A stretch of 64,000 nucleotides of DNA from assembly GCF_000247815.1 (NCBI RefSeq), contig NW_004775927.1, positions 439,223 through 503,222 on the forward strand, read 5' to 3'. This DNA comes from Ficedula albicollis. Lineage: Eukaryota > Chordata > Aves > Passeriformes > Muscicapidae. The position numbers and the translations under genes were made by a program. The notes beneath the pieces were generated by a model. It had not been told where the DNA came from. It searched no databases and was given only the letters and a program-made list of their open reading frames with translations. The first letter of the stretch is position 1, and every line of letters starts with the position of its first letter. This document shows, piece by piece, positions 57,319-64,000 of this stretch.

Positions 57319-58414
57319 AGGAGACCACCAGCGCGCGCTTTATTGGCTTTATGAAGTGCATCTCGGGGGCCATAGTCCGAGAAATGCTGCATGATAATCT
57401 TCAGGCTTTTCAGAAGCCTTGTTTTGTGTTTATCCACATTTAACCCTCTGAGTGTTATTAAGAGCACCGCTATGTCTGGCATGATAAGGAACGTAGAGAC
57501 AGGATGTGAGGAGACAAACACATCATCTCTGTTTCCAGCCTAGAGACCCTGGAAAGCACGTCCTCAGCACCTGCTCCCACCTGCCCTGCACAGAAGTTTC
57601 ACCCACAGCCTGCAGGTAAGCTGGAAGGTAAGCTGTTATATGGCAGACCTCAGTACAACCATGTCTGGGGACAAAACTGACATCAGAAAGTGCAAATGCA
57701 ATGAAAGTGTCACGCTAGACTAACAGGCAAGGGATGGCAAGCACATTTTCTCAGTAACTTCAAAAGAAGATTAAAAAGAATCAAGAGCGTTCCACCAACT
57801 TTCTAGACACATGATGTGAAAAACCACGTTTATTTGGAACCCCAGTACATGACACCAGCAAACCACCCATGCCAAAACCTTTACCAAAATTTATAAATTC
57901 ACATAGAGAACTTTTCTTCTTTTCCTCACTCCAGGCCAGTGTCTGGCATCTCCCCTCTTACCAGGCAAGGCAGGGCTGCAGACGGGGGGGCAGGAAGGAA
58001 CAGGGGTTAAAATCACAAATGACACAACACCCCAAGCAGCAGCAGCCGCCACTGACATCCAGCACTAATCCAGCAGGAGAAGTGAGGGAGAAAGCGAGGG
58101 TGGCAGAAGGGATCAGTAGAAGAAACCGCTTGCATTCAGACTTGCAGGAGAAAGAGCATGCAGAGACAATAATTTCCTGGGAAAAGCTAAAGCCTAACGA
58201 GAATTTACTCTGCCTCCTTTATTCAGACAACCAACCCCTTTGTGGCAGGGGCTTCCTGGCTGACAGGAACCCAGGGCTCTTTAATAGGATTTCCATATTA
58301 TTTCCAACACCTGCCTATAAGTTATTTGTTTACATTGAAGAAGGCGAGATTCTCAAATCAGGCATCTGCTTCTGGTTCAGGCATATTTTAGGAAACCATG
58401 TAGAAAGAAGCTTT

Positions 58415-58428
58415 GTTGCTATGGAGAC
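58415..58428. promoter_or_regulatory. RFX X-box-like motif
   Basis: GTTGCTATGGAGAC fits a degenerate X-box: GTTGCT, AT spacer, GGAGAC. It is weaker than the site at 57,305. Confidence 0.35.
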
Positions 58429-59512
58429 ATTTTTATTTTCTTCCCTTAGTTGGATGAAAAACATTAGCATTTCCAATTTTTTGTTCTTCAAAAGGCCAAA
58501 TGTCGCTTAAGAAAAGACAAAACTTTTCAAACTGCTATGCAGAACAGGCTAATGGAGCTTTAGATATTTAATTAATTATTCAGCTCAATTATAGCCATAC
58601 CAAGGAGAGGCAGGAAACAGTGCAACTTTCCTCCAAACTTCCCTCAATGGCCAATTCCTGCTGGTTCGTCTAATTGCCTCTTCCCTCAAAGCACAGCTAA
58701 AACTTTGTAATTTCATGTTTTTGTAATTCATGTAATTCAATGCTGCACTCAACAATCTTGCATAACAACTTGCATATCAGTCAGACTACCATTTCCCTAA
58801 ACTTGTTCCAAAATCAACCTAATCATCTTGGACCAGGAATATGCTCCTTTCCCAGTGCTAGAAAAGAGACACGTTGAAGCCTTCAGGGACTTTAACCAAT
58901 ATGACAGAAACTTCCAAAGCATGCCATACACGTCACTGAATCCAGAACGTGCACTTCTTCCCTCCCTTTAGCAGATAATCTGTATGCCCAAGGAATCAAT
59001 TGGTTAATGTAAAAATAAGGGATGTCTCAAGTTTCTTTGGGCTTAAGGGTTTTTAAGACAAAATCAAAATATTACAAGCTCAAAAAAAAAAAAAAAAAAG
59101 GAAAAAAAATCACCACAGCGCCAACAGAAATCTGTAAGTATAAAACCTAGTCCGGGTCACACTTTTGACAAAAATTGGTATTTGTTATTTTCTCCCATTA
59201 CATCGACAAACATCTATGTAACTTGACCTGCAAATGCATTCTTCATACCAATTCATCCACCATGAGTAAACTAGTGCAAGACATGAATTCCAGCATCTAA
59301 AGTATGATTTTAATTGCATGCTTACAATGAGGAGAACTTGAAGAGATAGAATAAACAAATTAATTTCCTCCCTTTACTTCTTTACCCCCAGCTATTATAT
59401 TGTCAAAGCCTTCGCGCTGGAGACCTTTCCACCCACCTCCTCATTCCAGAAAACTTCCTCTTCCTACTCTATGATGTGAAATCATAATCCTGTGTTATCA
59501 ACATCACAGTCT

Positions 59513-59526
59513 GTTGCCATGGAAAT
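59513..59526. promoter_or_regulatory. RFX X-box-like motif
   Basis: GTTGCCATGGAAAT has one perfect half-site and one degenerate half, close to the known RFX-bound form GTTGCCATGGAAAC. Confidence 0.4.
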
Positions 59527-62500
59527 AATTAGACATGACTGCTCAGGTTAGAAATTACAGCCCATGTATGTATTTGCCTTCTGGGTGAAGAGAGCATCTG
59601 GAGAGAGAATATTTGAGTTACCTTAAATCACCAAGTGGCAATATAAAAGTTGGACAGTGGGATGCACTATGGGAATTTGACTAGATGTGGACACACCACT
59701 GAGTAAGAATCAACCTGTGGTAACGTGCAAAAAGATGTAAGATAAGAGGAAAATGTCCCATTAATAGACAGAAGTGGGTACAAAGCTATTGGGTAAAAGA
59801 GGTGAAGGCATCAAAACTGGAAGAAGCAGCTAATTCTTTGATACCAGAGTATATGCTCTTACTTTGATTTGAACATAAGTACTCTACACTAAATTAAACT
59901 TCCCAGATGACCTCCTGGAAAAGACTAAAGATGTGATACCACATGAATGAAATAAATTTTAAACTCATTTGGGGTGGCAGGCAGAAAAGAAGGAAACACA
60001 GCAGGGAGATATACACCTGAGGTTTAGTTTTATGTTCCAGAATTTTTTCAAGAACCACATGGCTTGAATGACATAATACAAGTTTAGCTATGAAAAGGTT
60101 ATTAAGAAAAAAAAAAAAAATCAGTGCCAAAAACTTAGCTCCATAAGATAGACTGAGACAACAAACAGGACCTTGCTAATTAATATTTGTTCTGCTGCAG
60201 CAGACTGTTACTGGACGAGACTGCAACAAACAAGCATGTCTCACACAATCACATCATTAATCCACTCACGTTCACCACCTGAGGACCAGCTATGCCCCAC
60301 AGATATTTATTCATCTGTTCCACAAACAAACAATTACAACACATTTTCTGGAATTAGGGCACCTGTTACATTCGGCACATCTTACACGCCCAGAGGCAGA
60401 TATCAATTAATACTGAAAAAATTACTCTATCAGAAGCCAACAGAAGCTACTCATTATTTTTTGGTAATGCTAGCCCCAAAACACCCACGAACATCAAAAA
60501 CACATCTCTTGCAAAGCAGTGTGGTTCAAATCTGCTCTGTTTAGAACTACCACTTCGTCATAACAGAAAGCAACATACATACAATGCTTCATTCCTGAAC
60601 AGCAACAGGTACAAACAGAATTCATGGTGTGAGTCTGAAATGTCTGGATTTTAACAAGCCTGTAAAGTGCTTTTTAGCTGAATGGTAATTAACTGGCCAA
60701 ATAACAAAATGATCAGGAAATAAATCCTGCAAATTTCTTTAAATTTGTAACAAGGAAACACATTTTTTTAGTTTGTTTAATGCACACTGAATACAGAGAC
60801 ATTTGGCAGGACACTCACACCTCTAGAGGAAGTCCCATTCAGAAGAAACCTGACAATTAGGACAAAGTCCACAGAATACATAACAACAGCTTATGTGGTG
60901 CTCCTCTGTCAGCAGAAAAACCAAGTCAGCAACATAATTCTGTTTTACAAAATCTACAGATTACATTTGGTAACACCCAGAAGTCTTGCATTATATGTTG
61001 GGGCATTTTTATTTTAAAGTACCTTGTACTTTCCAGAAGCGCATTCACACAGCTAGGCCGAGCATCCAGTTACATCCTGGATTCAGGAGTAAGCAGCCTA
61101 CTCTTACTTACAAATACATGAAAAGAGGTCTAAACACTTAACAATGGCTAACAGCTTGAGAAGCACTGGAGCATCTGCTACCACAAATGTAAATGAAATG
61201 TGGGAATCGTATCCATCCACTTTTCCTGTATTGCCCACATGTGTAATTATTAGCTTTCACAAAGATTAAGGCAAAAGTAATTTTATTTCTAAATTCACTT
61301 CAATTTGCCCTGACAGACTTTTCCCAATTTACCAGCATGTTGGCCAGAAATCCATCCCAAAGCTATATTTGATGCATTATTTCAGATCTTTTCCTCCAAA
61401 ATTCTTTTCTTTCCCCTAGAGGAATCTCAAACTAGCTGTTTTACTCCTGTCACAAGACTGCAATTTTCAATTATTGGCACTTGCTGCTGCTGAGACAGAT
61501 TAAAATGAAAAAAGGTTTCATCCCCTTGGCAAGTCCTGCTATAGGCATAGTCTCTGCCTCAAATAATTTAAAAATCAGATGAAACGAGTCCCAACAATCA
61601 AAAAACAACCCAAAGAAACAAACCAACCAACCCCAAAAGAAAGGCAATGCAAAACAGGCATATACAGAACAAGAGATCTTTAGAAGGGATAAAAAGTTAT
61701 TACACATGTGTGAATTCACAGGTTTCAGAAAACTCTGAGGTTCTTGAACAATCTGACATCCAGACTACCTCTGGCAGGCCCACAACCCATCCAGCATCTG
61801 GGAACTCTTTCACTCCACTTGCTGCACTGAGAGTTACAGGAAGAGAGTGCTAGCACTACACTACTTTCTGTCAGGTGGAACTTTTTTTACACAGTATGTT
61901 TCCATAGCTTCTCCAAAGGGAGTATATTAGAAAAGGAACTTTGTTAGGCACCAGAGAAACTTTTGCCACACTTGTCCCAGAGATGACACCAGGACTGGAA
62001 AGAAGGACATGCCTCCTGCACCAAGAGTTCTCACAGGACGTGGAAAAACACGAGTGCAATTAGCAAGGAAGAATCCACTTAAAATAATAATACTTCTTCT
62101 TTTTTTCCCCCCTCTTTTAAAAAAGGAAGTTTTACGTCTTTGGAAAGAAGACACACCAAGTCCTCTGTGAAAAGCTGTTCGGTTAACTGCAGAGTTGTTT
62201 GCCTTTCTGTCTAAATACATTATATTCCCCCAGAGCCCTTAAGCCAGGGCTGCACTTTGAGCACAGCCCTGGCGCATGCCAGCCTTCTCTTCCTTTTGTC
62301 CTCTCCACAGCCTTGCCACTGCACAAAGAGCACTCCCATGACCCAGTTTACTGCCTTTAGAATTTTCCCACACTTCAAACTTTGCAAAGAATTTGGAGGA
62401 CTGGATCCAAGAAGAAATCAAAGAGCTCCCAAAGCTGCACTTCTCCACAGAGCTTGCTGTGTCAATGCTGATAAATTATTTAGAAACAGCTTCTGGACAA

Positions 62501-64000
62501 TCTCATGTTATCTGAAGGTGACTACTCAGTTTCAGCAGTGAACTACTCACTCCAGGGAGGTGCTGAGGAGGAGCAGGCTTTACATGTCACATTTGGTAGA
62601 GGGAAGCAAACTGCCTTTTCTCTGGCCTGAAATAATGGGAGAGTCAGGACCAGCACAGCTAGGGAAGCAAGTTTCAGTAAGAAAACTGTCCAGCAAATCC
62701 AAACCACTGTAAGTAGAGGCAAGAAATGGGTCATTTCAGCCAAACTCCTTTCTTTGTAGAAATGGGTACTCTACCTTTGCTATCTGAATTGCACACTAAA
62801 GCGTAAATTTACACTTCATGTGCTATTTTAAAATCCACCCTGCTTAATAATCTATATCAGCAAGAAAACACTTTAAAGTGTCTCTCACAATTAAACCCAG
62901 GCACAACCTTATATAAATCAAAATTTTGCTACCATATCAAAACGTTACACTGGGGCTGTATAACATTGCCCATATCCTCATTACATGCTACACTAATTAC
63001 TACCAGCAGATTCAGAATTTTCTGCACATTAGAGGCTTTTAGAGGAGCTATAAAAAATTTCAGGCATCATTAATTTAAATTTGTATTGAAATTTCCTTTT
63101 GACAGATGGCCAAAAATTACTTACTATTTAGAGTACCAGAGCCTGCCTGTTTGCACATTGGAAGAGGAAAGGGAAAAATTAAAAGGAAGAAGGAAATTTA
63201 TGTCACATTCATTACCTGTTAAATGTTAAGGAGCATTATCCTGCATGAATAAATTATTTCATACAAGCACACAGACTCCAGCTGGTTCTGGCTGACAAAA
63301 ATTGTCTCAAGTCACACAGCAGACAATCATAAAAAGCCTCTCTTAACCGGGAACCACTTAAGGGAGGAGGGATCGATTGAACAAGCGACTAACTGCTACT
63401 CTGGGCATCACTGAAAACATTTAAGGAAATTAGCAAACTATTTCACCTTGCAAGACTGGCAGTAAGCCCCATAATGCTGACACACAAGCCAATTCACAAC
63501 CTGAGCACCGTGCTAGACAAACATCTACTTATCATTTCAAAGTAAACTGCACAAAGTAGATGCCCTTGCTTCCTTCTGGAAGCTGTATGAGTAATAGCAC
63601 TTTTGAATCAACCCCAGACAAAACCAGGCTTTTCAGTACAAATGCTCTCCCTGACATCCATGCCGCATAAACACCACAACACCTCACAAATGTTACAGAA
63701 ACATGACTAGCATATATTGTTTAGAAACAGTGAATGGCATATATAAGCAGCTCTCCTCAGTCACTTTCTTGAATGAAATCATCATGGCTCCATCTGTAGA
63801 GGTAAGCAGCCTCACTCAAGAAACCACAAGGGTTTGTGCTCTCACAGTTAGGTATCTGCCCCACTTGCATTTGTTAGTTTGAGTGCAGGAGAAAGGAAAA
63901 TGGACTAAACTTATCTGCTCACAGTGAAGAGTGGGTGTTCTAGGAAATTGTCATTAATGTGTGCTCCCGCCTGGTCGCATAAAGCAGTAATAGCAGTTCC

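Larger units (their letters stand above)
49626..64000 (-). other. Large upstream TLE4 intron, part 2
   Basis: Mostly unique AT-rich sequence up to the window end. No TLE4 exon, other gene, tRNA-like structure or further CR1 was recognised. Notable items are the X-box/CCAAT arrangement at 57,305-57,346, two looser X-box-like motifs at 58,415 and 59,513, a homeodomain-type AT cluster at about 58,563-58,595 and an A17 run near 59,083. Confidence 0.55.

Noticed and set aside
57869..58510. 213-residue + strand frame in the large intron
   Set aside because: No recognisable domain and amino-acid composition like random sequence. A frame of this length can occur by chance in a 64-kb window.

Overview
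The window is nuclear DNA from a bird. It is AT-rich, intron-rich vertebrate sequence, and its interspersed repeats are almost all CR1 LINE fragments, including one copy ending in the avian-type (ATTCTGTG)n tail. The only protein-coding gene I can support is the 3' part of TLE4, a Groucho/TLE family co-repressor, read on the minus strand. TLE4 lies on the Z chromosome in chicken and zebra finch, so a Z origin is likely, but that is inference and the species is not resolved.

Layout. Positions 1-21.3 kb are TLE4-downstream DNA with no recognisable gene. They hold a stack of CR1 copies (0.36-2.7 kb), further CR1 fragments near 7.3, 10.4, 12.8 and 15.4 kb, a 746-bp pure (TTTC)n array at 11.86-12.60 kb and a 932-bp pure (ATTCT)n array at 18.15-19.09 kb. 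Positions 21.3-23.7 kb are the probable TLE4 3' UTR. Twelve TLE4 coding exons lie between 23,714 and 35,989. All have GT-AG borders and compatible phases, and together they encode 570 residues plus the stop: CcN (nuclear localisation/phosphorylation) segment, Ser/Pro-rich segment, and the whole WD40 propeller. Positions 36-64 kb look like one large upstream TLE4 intron. I found no exon there for the N-terminal Q and GP domains, which must lie beyond the window. This stretch carries one large CR1 copy (47.9-49.6 kb) and a few motif clusters that could be regulatory, the best being a perfect RFX X-box dyad with a CCAAT box at 57.3 kb.

The most conspicuous oddity is four uninterrupted poly-C runs (about 127, 779, 155 and 881 bp). 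Three are flanked by direct copies of the same sequence, and removing the run plus one copy restores normal sequence. The fourth replaces a short piece of a CR1 element. This is the signature of unresolved assembly gaps or their filler rather than biology, and the long poly-Pro and poly-Gly reading frames across them should be ignored. I did not find a convincing undescribed biological system. The most useful leads are the candidate regulatory sites in the large TLE4 intron and the two very long pure microsatellites.
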